IMG/VR virus record: IMGVR_UViG_3300047444_000171
Span: 1 to 38,454 of that record
Direction: 5' to 3' (one strand)
Length of the DNA stretch: 38,454 nucleotides
Origin: a virus
This document shows positions 31,009 through 38,200 of the stretch, one piece after another; position 1 is the stretch's first letter; the number at the start of each line of letters is the position of its first letter. Made by a program: the position numbers and the translations under genes. The notes beneath the pieces were generated by a model that worked only from the letters and a program-made list of their open reading frames with translations, made no database searches and was not told the origin of the DNA.

Positions 31009-31302
31009 TCAGATCACGCGGATGCGGCCGGAGCGTTCGACGGGGGTCTCGGCTCCGGCGGTCCAGGTCGCCCACACCCAGTAGGTGCCGGGTGTCAGGG
31101 TGAGCGCGCCGCCGTCGGGACCGACCATGATGCGGGCGTACCCGGAGTGCCATTCGGCTGGATGCCAGTCCCCGCTCGCCGGGTCGCTGTTGCCTGCGAG
31201 GAACGCCATCTTCGGCGGATCCGTGAGCGTGACTGGGCTGCCGTCCGCGCTGGCCGTGACGGACACTTTGACGAACTCGGTGGACGTCGCTGCTAGGTCC
31301 AC
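31009..31302 (-). CDS. Small beta-rich protein after the repeat fibre
   Basis: A 97-residue protein starting MDLAATSTEFVKVSVTASAD (GTG at 31302, GGAGG upstream). It looks like a single immunoglobulin-like beta sandwich: SPVTLTDPPKMAFLAGNSDP and LTPGTYWVWATWTAGAETPV are typical strands. The start overlaps the end of the repeat fibre by 10 bases, so the two are coupled. It is probably a virion accessory, such as a fibre tip, chaperone or decoration unit. Function is unknown. Confidence 0.6.
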   Translation of the reverse strand: MDLAATSTEFVKVSVTASADGSPVTLTDPPKMAFLAGNSDPASGDWHPAEWHSGYARIMVGPDGGALTLTPGTYWVWATWTAGAETPVERSGRIRVI

Positions 31303-34300
31303 GGCGCACCCACCTCCCAGTCGCTGTCCGGTTCCGCGGTGTGCTGCTCGACGACGGGTTCGCCGACGGTCCAGCCGGTTTGCGGGCCACCCACGGTCCA
31401 GCCGGTGGCCGGGTCTCCGACGGTCCAACTGCCTTGCGGCTGGCCGACGGTGTAGTCGATGTCGTCGGGCAGGCCGCCTGCGGCCAGCGGCAGGGCGGTG
31501 TCGTGTTCAAGAGCGCCGACGAGGACGAGCCGCTTGGCCGGGGTGAGCGGACGGGCAGTGCTGGTATCGGCGGCCGGCGTGAGCACGATCCGCTTGAGCG
31601 TGCCGAGCGGACGGGCCGTATCAACGCCCGACGCGGGGCCGAGTCCTGGGGAGCCCGACGTGCTGAGGGCTTGCGCGGTGCCGGTTTCCAGGGCGGGATC
31701 GAGCGGCAACTGCTTGCGTCCGGTGACGGCTTGAGCTTGCTCGATGCCGTCGGACGTGGTGAGCGGGCGGGACTTGGTTGCGTGTAGGGGCTGGGCGGTG
31801 CCTGTCTCCACGGCAGGTGCGAGCCGTCCGGGGACGGTCAGCGGCTGCGCCTGGCCTGTTTCGGCGGCGGCGCCGAGCGCGGTCGTTTTGACGGCGGCCA
31901 GCTGCTGCGCGGCACCGGTGTCGACTGCGGGGCCGGCCGTGGCCTGCTTCCGCCCGGTGAGGGCTTGTGCCGTCTCGGTGCTGCCCGCGGTGCCGACTGG
32001 CTCCGTCTTGCTGCTGCCGAGCGGTTGTGCCGCGCCGGCCTCGTCTGCCGCATTCAGGGCGGCGGTCTTGACGCCGACGAGGGGCTGGGCGGTGTCGGTC
32101 GTCTCACTGGAGGTGAGCGGCCGGGCCTTGGCCGTACCGAGCGGCTGTGCCTGGCTGGTCTCCTGGGCGTTGTCGAGCCGCCCGGGGATACCGAACTGCT
32201 GGGCTTGCCCAGCTTCTTCTGCGGTTCCCAGGAGGAGCGTCTTGCGGGCGCCGAACGCTTGGGATGCGTCGCTGGCGAAGGCGGTTGTTGCAGCGTTCCG
32301 CTTGGTACCGGCGGCGCTTTGTGCCGCTTCGGAGGCCGAAGCGCATCCGAGGCCGAAGGCCTTGACCGTGCCCAGCGGTTGGGCTTCGTCGGTCGAGGCT
32401 GCACCGGTGAGGGGCCGCTTGGTGCCGAGCGAGAGCGCGGCCTCTACGCTCTGCGCCGCGGCCAGCGTCGCGTGCTTGGCTCCCTGCAGGGGTTGGGTAG
32501 CTTCGGTCGCTTCAGCCGGGGCGAGTGCGGCCGTCTTCACTGCCTGGAGGCCCTGCGCCGCGTCCTCGCCCGACGCTGGGGCGAGAGCTGCGGTCTTGGC
32601 CGCGGTGACGGTCTGCGCCGCCTCTGCGGCTTCGGCCGTCCCGGCGGCTGTGCGCTTGGCTGCGCCGAGAGGCTGGGCCTGGCCGGCTTCGTCCGCCGTG
32701 CCGAGTGCGGCCTGTTTGGCCGCCGCTGCGGGCTGTGCGGTCTCGGTGGCTGCCGCTATGCCGAGCGGGGTCGTCTTGGATGCCGGGAGCGTCTCGGCGC
32801 CGGCGGTCTCCTGCGCCGTCCCCAACGCCGCGACGATGGGCGGGGTGTTGAGGTTGTCGAACTCGACGAAGTCGGTCGTGCCCGAGTCGCGGTGGGCGAT
32901 CAGCTGGAGTTGCAGCGTCGTGCTGCTCACCCAGGCGGGGCTGCTGTCGGCGCGCTGCACCGTCCAGGTCACACCGTCCGCGCTGGTCTCCCAGTACAGG
33001 AACCCGCTGGTCTCGCGGATGCGGAGCCAGGCGTGGTCGACGGGGTCGTAGGCGAGGAACACGTCGCCGGGGTCGGCCCAGCCGGTCCGCATGAACAGCG
33101 ACAGAACACCCACGGTGGTGTCGACGTTGACGCCAATGTCCGTACCGGCAGTCCCCGACAGGATGACGATCTGGGAGGCGGCAGCGTTGGCGGCGGGCCA
33201 CATGCGGACGGACACCTGGCTGCCTGCGAGGGTCCAGGCTGCGGCGGTGGTCAGGTTGTTGTAGTTGGTGTCGCACTGAATGCGGGCGTGGCCGCCGCTC
33301 TCGTCGTACACGCCACCGGACGCCGGCCACAGAGCGGTGTCGATGGTGTCGGAGTCGAACCGGTCCTTCAACTGCTCCAGCGGACGCCCCGCGCTTTGCG
33401 CGGTGCCCGTCTCGGCGGCCGGCGTAAGGCTGGCCGTCTTGCTGGTCGCGGAAAGCTGCGCCGTCTCGAACGACGAGGCGGCCCCTGCGGGCAGGACCTT
33501 GCCGCGTCCGAGGGCTTGAGTGGCGTCGGTTTCGCTGGCGGCGCCGAGGCTGTGCGCCTTCGATCGCGGGAGGGGCTGTGCGGTCTCGGTGGAGCTGGCG
33601 GTGCCGAGCGTCCGGGTCTTGCTGCGGCCCAGGGCCTGTGCGGTGTCGGTCTCGGTCGCAACGCCCAGGGCGTGGGTCTTCGTCCGGCCGAGCGCCTGGG
33701 CGGTGTCGGTCTCGGAGGCGAGGGTGAGGGTCTGCGTGACCGTGGTGACCTTGCGGACGCGCCGTACCCGGCCGGGCCCCCAGGTCACACCGGGGCTGTC
33801 CTCGGTGGTGGTGCCGGTGCCGCCGGTCAGGGTGAAGCTGTTGCCGGAGTAGTCGGCGGTCTCGCTGTGGGTGAGCGGGTACCAGGCTTTGAGGTTGGCG
33901 GTGCGGGCGGGCAGCCAGGAGAGGCGTTCCTGCTCGAAGTCGGCGGCGCCGAGGGTGACGCCGGTCCAGATCTTCACTCCGGCGATGGCGCCGTTGAGCC
34001 AGTCGCCGTTTTCGTGGTGCTCGCCGAGGATGATGCTGGTGGCGGTTGTGGTGGTGCTGCCGGTGGTCCAGGTGACGGCGGTCGGGGAGCTGGTGGTTGT
34101 CAGGGCGCGGGCCCACAGGGAGCCGCTGGCGCCGTTGGTGGAGCAGGAGATGAAGTACCAGGTGCCGACGGTCAGCGCGAATGATCCGAAATTGTTGACT
34201 TCGTCGTAGAAGCGGAGGCTGGTGCCGTCGACGTCGGTGGCGATCGACCAGTATTCGGTGGCGCTGGAGCCGATCGACAGGAACGTGGAGACGGCGTTCC

Positions 34301-34406
34301 GGTCTGTGCTGATCTTCAGCCAGCCGCAGGCGGAGATCTGTGACTGTGATCCCAGGGACGTGGTGGTGTTGTAGTCCTGGCCGTCTGCGGAGAACCTGAC
34401 GGCCAC
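31293..34406 (-). CDS. Giant repeat protein, probable tail fibre
   Basis: A 1037-residue protein. Residues 1-215 form a LamG/ConA-like domain (LKAWYPLTHSETADYSGNSF near its end). Residues 227-346 hold six and 527-987 hold 23 copies of a 20-residue repeat with consensus LGxAxETxTAQPLxxxKxxx. The two blocks are split by a second beta-jelly-roll-like domain (about 347-525, DRFDSDTIDTALWPAS to DFVEFDNL). The C-terminus has short WTVGxPxxG repeats. The repeats are Ala/Thr-rich and lack hydrophobic cores, suggesting an extended rod or fibre. GTG or ATG at 34406 follows a 9-base gap after the previous stop. It is far from the tail-tip genes, unusual for a fibre. Confidence 0.75.
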   Translation of the reverse strand: MAVRFSADGQDYNTTTSLGSQSQISACGWLKISTDRNAVSTFLSIGSSATEYWSIATDVDGTSLRFYDEVNNFGSFALTVGTWYFISCSTNGASGSLWARALTTTSSPTAVTWTTGSTTTTATSIILGEHHENGDWLNGAIAGVKIWTGVTLGAADFEQERLSWLPARTANLKAWYPLTHSETADYSGNSFTLTGGTGTTTEDSPGVTWGPGRVRRVRKVTTVTQTLTLASETDTAQALGRTKTHALGVATETDTAQALGRSKTRTLGTASSTETAQPLPRSKAHSLGAASETDATQALGRGKVLPAGAASSFETAQLSATSKTASLTPAAETGTAQSAGRPLEQLKDRFDSDTIDTALWPASGGVYDESGGHARIQCDTNYNNLTTAAAWTLAGSQVSVRMWPAANAAASQIVILSGTAGTDIGVNVDTTVGVLSLFMRTGWADPGDVFLAYDPVDHAWLRIRETSGFLYWETSADGVTWTVQRADSSPAWVSSTTLQLQLIAHRDSGTTDFVEFDNLNTPPIVAALGTAQETAGAETLPASKTTPLGIAAATETAQPAAAAKQAALGTADEAGQAQPLGAAKRTAAGTAEAAEAAQTVTAAKTAALAPASGEDAAQGLQAVKTAALAPAEATEATQPLQGAKHATLAAAQSVEAALSLGTKRPLTGAASTDEAQPLGTVKAFGLGCASASEAAQSAAGTKRNAATTAFASDASQAFGARKTLLLGTAEEAGQAQQFGIPGRLDNAQETSQAQPLGTAKARPLTSSETTDTAQPLVGVKTAALNAADEAGAAQPLGSSKTEPVGTAGSTETAQALTGRKQATAGPAVDTGAAQQLAAVKTTALGAAAETGQAQPLTVPGRLAPAVETGTAQPLHATKSRPLTTSDGIEQAQAVTGRKQLPLDPALETGTAQALSTSGSPGLGPASGVDTARPLGTLKRIVLTPAADTSTARPLTPAKRLVLVGALEHDTALPLAAGGLPDDIDYTVGQPQGSWTVGDPATGWTVGGPQTGWTVGEPVVEQHTAEPDSDWEVGAPWT
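31430..33730 (-). repeat. Tandem 60-bp degenerate repeats (29 units) within the fibre gene
   Basis: The coding sequence contains 29 units of 60 bases, each specifying about 20 residues: six between about 33727 and 33367, and 23 between about 32827 and 31445. Conserved positions are a Leu-Gly start, E-T/S-x-T-A-Q in the middle and a Lys near residue 17. The units are diverged from each other, so the expansion is old or under selection for variation. A few units are 18-19 residues long. Confidence 0.85.
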
Positions 34407-34415
34407 GTCGGCCCC

Positions 34416-34925
34416 CTACGTGTCGCTGTATGTCAGCCGGGCCTGCAACAGCCACGCGTCGTTGGCGAGGGTGTCGGCGGCGTTGGAGCCGATCCTCTTG
34501 ATCCGCACCCACACGATGTCGGACGCGGCGACCGTGTCGAGGTTGGAGATCGTGACGGTGGCGGTCATGACGCGCTTGCCGACCGTGCCCAGGTGGCTGG
34601 AGTCGACGGTCTGCGCGGTGGCGAAGGCCTTCGTTGTGACGTCCTGCGTGTCGGTCCCGGCGGTGATCGCCGCGATGGCGGCCTCCCAGCGCACGCTTCC
34701 GGAGGTCGCGTTGTCGGCCTGCCACAGCACATCGCAGGTGATGGTGGGGTTCGATGCCCCGTACCCGAACGAGTCGATCTTCCAGAAGGCTGCCTCGTCG
34801 AGGGACGCGTCGTAGCGCAGCCCGGACACCGGGAAGTTCGTGCCGTTGAACTTGTCGAACTGGGGGTACGTGCTGCCCAGGTACTGGGCCTGCTCGGGGT
34901 CGAGGTCGAGGCGGATGTTCGCCAT
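34416..34925 (-). CDS. Virion structural beta-sandwich protein
   Basis: A 169-residue protein starting MANIRLDLDPEQAQYLGSTY. The core, WKIDSFGYGASNPTITCDVL followed by WEAAIAAITAGTDTQDVTTK and TVTISNLDTVAASDIVWVRI, is a jelly-roll-like sandwich seen in many environmental phages next to fibre or decoration genes. It ends with ADTLANDAWLLQARLTYSDT. The ATG overlaps the previous stop as TGATG. With two neighbours it forms a conserved three-gene cassette. A fibre-base or decoration role is inference; no enzyme motif is seen. Confidence 0.68.
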   Translation of the reverse strand: MANIRLDLDPEQAQYLGSTYPQFDKFNGTNFPVSGLRYDASLDEAAFWKIDSFGYGASNPTITCDVLWQADNATSGSVRWEAAIAAITAGTDTQDVTTKAFATAQTVDSSHLGTVGKRVMTATVTISNLDTVAASDIVWVRIKRIGSNAADTLANDAWLLQARLTYSDT

Positions 34926-35188
34926 CAGCCGTCCTCCTGCGCCCGCAGCTTCCCGGCCCGCCGCATCGCGACGTAGCAGAACAGCAGCGTCTTGAACGTC
35001 AGCGAGGCGGTGCCGCGGAACGGCTGCGGCAGCGCGGTGTTGAACGAGGCCTGGTTCGCTTCGATCCAGTCGTCCGTCGCCGCGACCGCGGCAGCGAGAT
35101 CGGTCTTGGTAATGCCGGAGCAGTCCAGGGTGACCTCGCGCATGAACTGCGCCAGGCAGCGGGCCCGGTTGGTGGCGTCGAGCGCCAT
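34925..35188 (-). CDS. Small helical protein of the structural cassette
   Basis: An 87-residue helical protein starting MALDATNRARCLAQFMREVT, containing ITKTDLAAAVAATDDWIEAN and TLLFCYVAMRRAGKLRAQED. Such small proteins are found between the two beta-rich genes in many unrelated phages. ATG at 35188 lies three bases after the previous stop, and its stop overlaps the next start, so the three are translated together. It may be a chaperone or linker for the neighbouring structural proteins. Function is unknown. Confidence 0.68.
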   Translation of the reverse strand: MALDATNRARCLAQFMREVTLDCSGITKTDLAAAVAATDDWIEANQASFNTALPQPFRGTASLTFKTLLFCYVAMRRAGKLRAQEDG

Positions 35189-35190
35189 GA

Positions 35191-35637
35191 TCAGGCCGCC
35201 GACGTGCTGCGGTAGAAGTCGTTGACAGTTGCCGTCACGTCGGAGCCGTCCGGAGTGATCGGGAAGTCGCACTTCACCAGCGGGATCAAATCGGAGTCCG
35301 TGCCGGTGGTGGTGTCCGGGTCGTAGCAGATGACAATGGCAGAGATCGCGTTGCCGGTCGCCGCGGTCCACGTGATGTCCGCGCAGTCCACGGAGACCCG
35401 GTCGTTCGTGTTGTCGACGGTCACAGTCACCGAGGCGAGCGTTTTACGGCCCATGGTGGTCTGCTCGTTGGAGGCGCCGGCCAGCAGGGTGGACAGGTCG
35501 GCGTAGTCGCGCATGGTCGCGTCGGACACGATGCCCGTCGTCTCGATGGGCACGGCAATCAGCCCGTCGTTGGCGGCGGGGAGCTCGGCGTAGTACTTGA
35601 CCTTGCCGAGGGCGATGTTGAAGACGATGTTCGCCAC
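35191..35637 (-). CDS. Virion-associated protein, first gene of the structural cassette
   Basis: A 148-residue protein starting MANIVFNIALGKVKYYAELP. Key segments are YADLSTLLAGASNEQTTMGR, WTAATGNAISAIVICYDPDT, and IPLVKCDFPITPDGSDVTAT. These are typical of a family found with the two downstream genes in phages from many habitats. The GTG start at 35637 has AGGAG six bases upstream. It is the first gene after the hairpin array. It is probably a beta-rich virion or fibre-base protein; function is not established. Confidence 0.7.
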   Translation of the reverse strand: MANIVFNIALGKVKYYAELPAANDGLIAVPIETTGIVSDATMRDYADLSTLLAGASNEQTTMGRKTLASVTVTVDNTNDRVSVDCADITWTAATGNAISAIVICYDPDTTTGTDSDLIPLVKCDFPITPDGSDVTATVNDFYRSTSAA

Positions 35638-35674
35638 GGATATCTCCTGTCGGCGCGGTCAGTTGATGAATGGG

Positions 35675-35711
35675 CCCGCTCCGGCCCTCGGGTGAAGGTG
35701 GCCGGAGCGGG
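35675..35711 (-). terminator. Hairpin 1 of the array, 12-bp perfect stem
   Basis: CCCGCTCCGGCC (35675-35686) pairs with GGCCGGAGCGGG (35700-35711) around a 13-base loop. It is the last of the five hairpins in minus-strand reading, 38 bases before the first gene of the structural cassette. No U-run follows. Confidence 0.6.
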
Positions 35712-35800
35712 TTGTCCCGCCGCCGTGGCGTGGGCCCGGGGCGGGCTGGCGGCGGGACGTCGGGGCCGAGGATCTGGGGGATGCGGCCCCGAGTTTGGGT

Positions 35801-35830
35801 GTCCGCCCGGCCGTGAGGGGCCGGGCGGAC
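35801..35830 (-). terminator. Hairpin 4 of the array, 12-bp perfect stem
   Basis: GTCCGCCCGGCC (35801-35812) pairs with GGCCGGGCGGAC (35819-35830) around GTGAGG. It lies about 75 bases after the HTH gene stop in minus-strand reading and could stop its transcript. Confidence 0.6.
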
Positions 35831-35904
35831 AGTTGGGCCGAGCACGCGCTGGGGTGCTCAAGGCCCGGCCTGCGCCCGCACCGCCGTGCGCAGGGGACTT
35901 GGGG

Positions 35905-36186
35905 TCAGGCGGCGCGCTGGTGGGGTCCGCGGCTGTTGGCCGCAGGGTCGGCAGGCTTGTACTTGCTGCGCGCCGCAGCTGCCGCCTTGACGGTGGGGAG
36001 ATGGAAGAAGGTTCCGCCTTCGCCGTCGAGGATCGGTTCGATCTTGCGGCGGGTGACCCAGACGCGGATCGTGCCAGGCTTCACTTCGGCGACTCGGGCG
36101 GCTTCCCACAAGTCGCCGATCTGATCACCGTGTTCAGCCTGCGCGAAGTGGACTTCGAGATCGTCCGGGTTCGGGAAGGCGACCAT
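35905..36186 (-). CDS. Small helix-turn-helix DNA-binding protein
   Basis: A 93-residue protein starting MVAFPNPDDLEVHFAQAEHG. The segment DLWEAARVAEVKPGTIRVWV (about residues 25-44) is a MerR/excisionase-like helix-turn-helix, followed by the wing RRKIEPILDGEGGTFFHLPT and a basic tail. It is likely to bind DNA near its own gene. ATG at 36186 has GGGGAGG upstream, and a predicted promoter lies at 36284-36312. It could be a regulator of the late or fibre genes or an excisionase-like protein. Its target is unknown. The hairpin array follows. Confidence 0.72.
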   Translation of the reverse strand: MVAFPNPDDLEVHFAQAEHGDQIGDLWEAARVAEVKPGTIRVWVTRRKIEPILDGEGGTFFHLPTVKAAAAARSKYKPADPAANSRGPHQRAA

Positions 36187-36208
36187 GGCACCTCCCCGCA
36201 GGTACGCG

Positions 36209-36243
36209 AAGACCCCCACCGGGATGGACGCGGCAGGGGTCTT
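36209..36243 (-). terminator. Hairpin/attenuator in the leader of the HTH gene
   Basis: AAGACCCC (36209-36216) pairs with GGGGTCTT (36236-36243) around a 19-base loop. On the minus strand it is followed by CGCG and the HTH gene ATG 22 bases later. It lies between the predicted promoter and the ribosome site, so it could attenuate transcription of the HTH gene. Confidence 0.55.
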
Positions 36244-36283
36244 GAGGGGTTGTTTGAGACGCGTGTAGCAGTGTCTGATCGCG

Positions 36284-36312
36284 AGATTACAGCCACTGCC
36301 CCCTTGACACAA
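36284..36312 (-). promoter_or_regulatory. Predicted promoter of the HTH gene
   Basis: TTGTGT (36312-36307), 17 bases, and TAATCT (36289-36284) on the minus strand resemble a sigma-70-type promoter. It would give a leader of about 90 bases before the HTH start, containing the hairpin at 36209-36243. Identified by inspection only. Confidence 0.45.
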
Positions 36313-36336
36313 CCCGCCCTATGCGGGGCTGGCAGC

Positions 36337-36927
36337 TCAGGCAGTCAGAGGCGGGAGTTGTTCGCCCTTCCGTAGCTCGTTGATCAGTTGCATGAGTTCC
36401 GGGCCGGGCTCAAACCATTCCCCGTGGCGGCGGAGTGCAGCGAAACGGGCGTGCATCTGCTGTTCCTCCGTCAGGCGGCCCGGAGTTTTCGCCAGGACGG
36501 TGGCGTTCAGTTGTTCCGACCGTCGGCGGAGGTCATTGCTGAAGCCGATCTTTATGAGGCGTTCGCGCCGCATGAAGTACACCCACGACGGGCTGCTCTT
36601 TAGGGGGCGGCTGTAGCTGTCGAGCGGGCGGTACCACTCATCTCCTGCGGTTCGGTGGGCGTCTACCCAGGAGCGCATATCGCCCCTGGCGATGATGTGG
36701 GCGAGCCTTGCCGCTGCGTCCTTCTCGTGCTCCTCGCAGAGCTGGAGGGGCGCTTGGGTCGTGGCTGGGCTGTCGCATTCCCCGTACCAGCAGGCGCTCT
36801 CCGTCGATGGAGTGATGATCGCGTGGGCTCGCGCTCCGCATCCGCACCGAAAGCGTCCAGGGCCACTTCGGTACTCGGGGCTCATAGTCCGTCCGCAGCC
36901 GCACCGGATGACGAGATCATCAGGCAT
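36337..36927 (-). CDS. GIY-YIG-like nuclease with zinc-binding N-terminus
   Basis: A 196-residue protein. The N-terminus (about 1-70) has CGCG repeated (CGCGRTMS and CGCGARAH) and a CWYGEC...LCEEHE cluster, giving one or two zinc ribbons. The C-terminal part matches the T5orf172/MUG113 branch of the GIY-YIG superfamily: WVYFMRRERLIKIGFSNDLR, RRSEQL, EEQQMHARFAALRRHGEWF. It may cut DNA or act as a homing-type nuclease. ATG at 36927 has GGAGG upstream and overlaps the previous stop by 8 bases. The host target is not known. Confidence 0.8.
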   Translation of the reverse strand: MPDDLVIRCGCGRTMSPEYRSGPGRFRCGCGARAHAIITPSTESACWYGECDSPATTQAPLQLCEEHEKDAAARLAHIIARGDMRSWVDAHRTAGDEWYRPLDSYSRPLKSSPSWVYFMRRERLIKIGFSNDLRRRSEQLNATVLAKTPGRLTEEQQMHARFAALRRHGEWFEPGPELMQLINELRKGEQLPPLTA

Positions 36928-37159
36928 CGGCCGCCTCCGGGTCGATGAGGTCGGCGCACGCGGCGGGGATGTCGGCAGCATCCCACCAGTTCCACTGATT
37001 GCCTTCTCCGCTGACGTGGACGTTCCGTAGCCGCTCGGCGAGTTCGTGGGCGTGCTTGTTGAGGATCCGGTCGACGTGCTGACGGGAGCCCTTGCCGGTG
37101 GTCAGGAGCCACTGGGCTAGGAGATCGAGCAGGTCGGCGCGGGCGGTCGTCTCGCTCAC
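36920..37159 (-). CDS. Small hypothetical helical protein
   Basis: A 79-residue protein starting MSETTARADLLDLLAQWLLT (GTG at 37159). It is mostly helical, with KHAHELAERLRNVHVSGEGN and a Trp-rich segment NQWNWWDAADIPAACADLID. The start overlaps the previous stop as GTGA and the stop overlaps the nuclease start, so three genes are translated together. No family is recognised. Confidence 0.62.
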   Translation of the reverse strand: MSETTARADLLDLLAQWLLTTGKGSRQHVDRILNKHAHELAERLRNVHVSGEGNQWNWWDAADIPAACADLIDPEAADA

Positions 37160-37854
37160 GCGGCCACCCCCGCGTCGCGTCGCAGTACATCTTCCTGCGC
37201 CAGTCGTAGCTCGCGCCAGGCAGCAAGCCCGTCCCATTCGGTGCCGCACGTACTGCAGCGGATGCGGTGGCTGGCGGCGGTGGCGGTCAACTGCTGCCCG
37301 CACGGGCCGGCTTCGAGGGGGACGGGGCAGAGGCCGGTCTGTACGCGGCCGGGCTTGCGTTCGCCGGAGACGGCGGCCGTGGCTTCAGCATGCAGGCGGC
37401 GGAGGTCGTCGATGTCCTGGCCTATGGAGTCGTAGCTGTCGCAGGCCCATGGCAGGTTGTTGATCAGGAAGCGGGCGTGCTCGGGGACGGCTTGAGCGGG
37501 GCTGCCGCGCCAGGGGGCAACAGTCCAGCCAAGCGCTTGCCGCCAGGCGTCCTCGATGGCTGCGAGGCGGGCTGCGGCGCCACCGGGGCCAGTCAGGGTG
37601 AGGACTTCGAGGCGAGGCGGTATGGGCGGGGTGCGGCTGCCGGAGGTGGCCGAGCCGGGCTTGCGGGCGCCGCGCATGAGGGTGGCCGTGTGGCTCAACT
37701 CGACGAACAGGGCGGGGAGTTCGGTGATCCGTTTCATGGTCTTGATCTCACAGGGCCTGCAGGCTTGGCGCCCGTTCTCGTTGACCCAAAGGTCTTTGCC
37801 GCAGGCGGCGCATACCGGCCACTGGTAGATCGCGGCGTCATCAGTATCGTGCAT
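37156..37854 (-). CDS. Zinc-ribbon protein
   Basis: A 232-residue protein. The N-terminus has CAACGKDLWVNENGRQACRPC, trimmed here as CAACG (about residue 15) and CRPC (about 32), one treble-clef or zinc ribbon. The C-terminal third has CPVPLEAGPCG (about 175-185) and IRCSTCGTEWDG (about 198-209), a second ribbon. The centre is helical with no motif I can name. Proteins of this shape are common among small early genes of actinophages. It may bind DNA or RNA polymerase, but the target is unknown. ATG at 37854 has GAGGAG upstream. Confidence 0.7.
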   Translation of the reverse strand: MHDTDDAAIYQWPVCAACGKDLWVNENGRQACRPCEIKTMKRITELPALFVELSHTATLMRGARKPGSATSGSRTPPIPPRLEVLTLTGPGGAAARLAAIEDAWRQALGWTVAPWRGSPAQAVPEHARFLINNLPWACDSYDSIGQDIDDLRRLHAEATAAVSGERKPGRVQTGLCPVPLEAGPCGQQLTATAASHRIRCSTCGTEWDGLAAWRELRLAQEDVLRRDAGVAA

Positions 37855-37963
37855 GGTGGGGCTCCTCGACAGCGGTGGTGCAGAGGATCAGGGCTGCCCC
37901 CAGTGTGCACGGCGGATGGCCGGAACTCGCCTCAACGCCTCATCGTGCGGGCCCCGTCGGGGG

Positions 37964-38167
37964 TCAGAGCGCTTTGTCGACCGCCGTGTTCATCGTCTCG
38001 ACGTCGACACTGATCTTCTGGAGCCTTCCGCCGAACGACACGCGGGCGGCGACGGTCTCCCGGCCGGTGGCGCCGGATCGCATCGCGTCCTGCACCCAAG
38101 CAGCAACCTCGTCCAGCGTGAGCAGCTGCTTCTTCTCGGCGGTGTGCTCGATCTTCTTGAGGGCCAT
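37964..38167 (-). CDS. Small hypothetical protein
   Basis: A 67-residue protein starting MALKKIEHTAEKKQLLTLDE and containing DEVAAWVQDAMRSGATGRET followed by VAARVSFGGRLQKISVDVET. It looks like a small alpha/beta protein. The ATG at 38167 has GGAGG about 11 bases upstream; an in-frame ATG six codons earlier has no site. The stop lies on a GACCCC-CGAC-GGGGCC hairpin. Function is unknown. Confidence 0.6.
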   Translation of the reverse strand: MALKKIEHTAEKKQLLTLDEVAAWVQDAMRSGATGRETVAARVSFGGRLQKISVDVETMNTAVDKAL

Positions 38168-38200
38168 GAGCCCATCATCCTCCATCAGTTGAAACGCTAA

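Larger units (their letters stand above)
35638..35904. other. Non-coding region with an array of strong hairpins
   Basis: This 267-base gap holds no convincing gene. Five hairpins follow each other: CCCGCTCCGGCC 35675-35686 with 35700-35711; GTCCCGCCGCC 35714-35724 with 35748-35758; TCGGGGCCG 35760-35768 with 35784-35792; GTCCGCCCGGCC 35801-35812 with 35819-35830; and GAGCAC 35840-35845 with 35854-35859, nested in GGGCC/GGCCC. The first, second and fourth are perfect stems of 11-12 bp. It may be a structured RNA, a multi-terminator, or a DNA recognition site. Confidence 0.65.

Noticed and set aside
31430-33730. The regular 60-bp units were considered as a CRISPR array.
   Set aside because: Units are contiguous, diverged and in one open frame, with no constant repeat and unique spacer structure.
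31965-34184. A 739-residue plus-strand frame opposite the repeat fibre.
   Set aside because: It is the antisense of the 60-bp repeats in GC-rich DNA, has no ribosome site and reads as low-complexity Gly/Arg/Val.
32512-34725. A 737-residue minus-strand frame overlapping the fibre gene.
   Set aside because: Arg/Gly/Pro/His-rich out-of-frame reading of the fibre and the gene before it, without a ribosome site.
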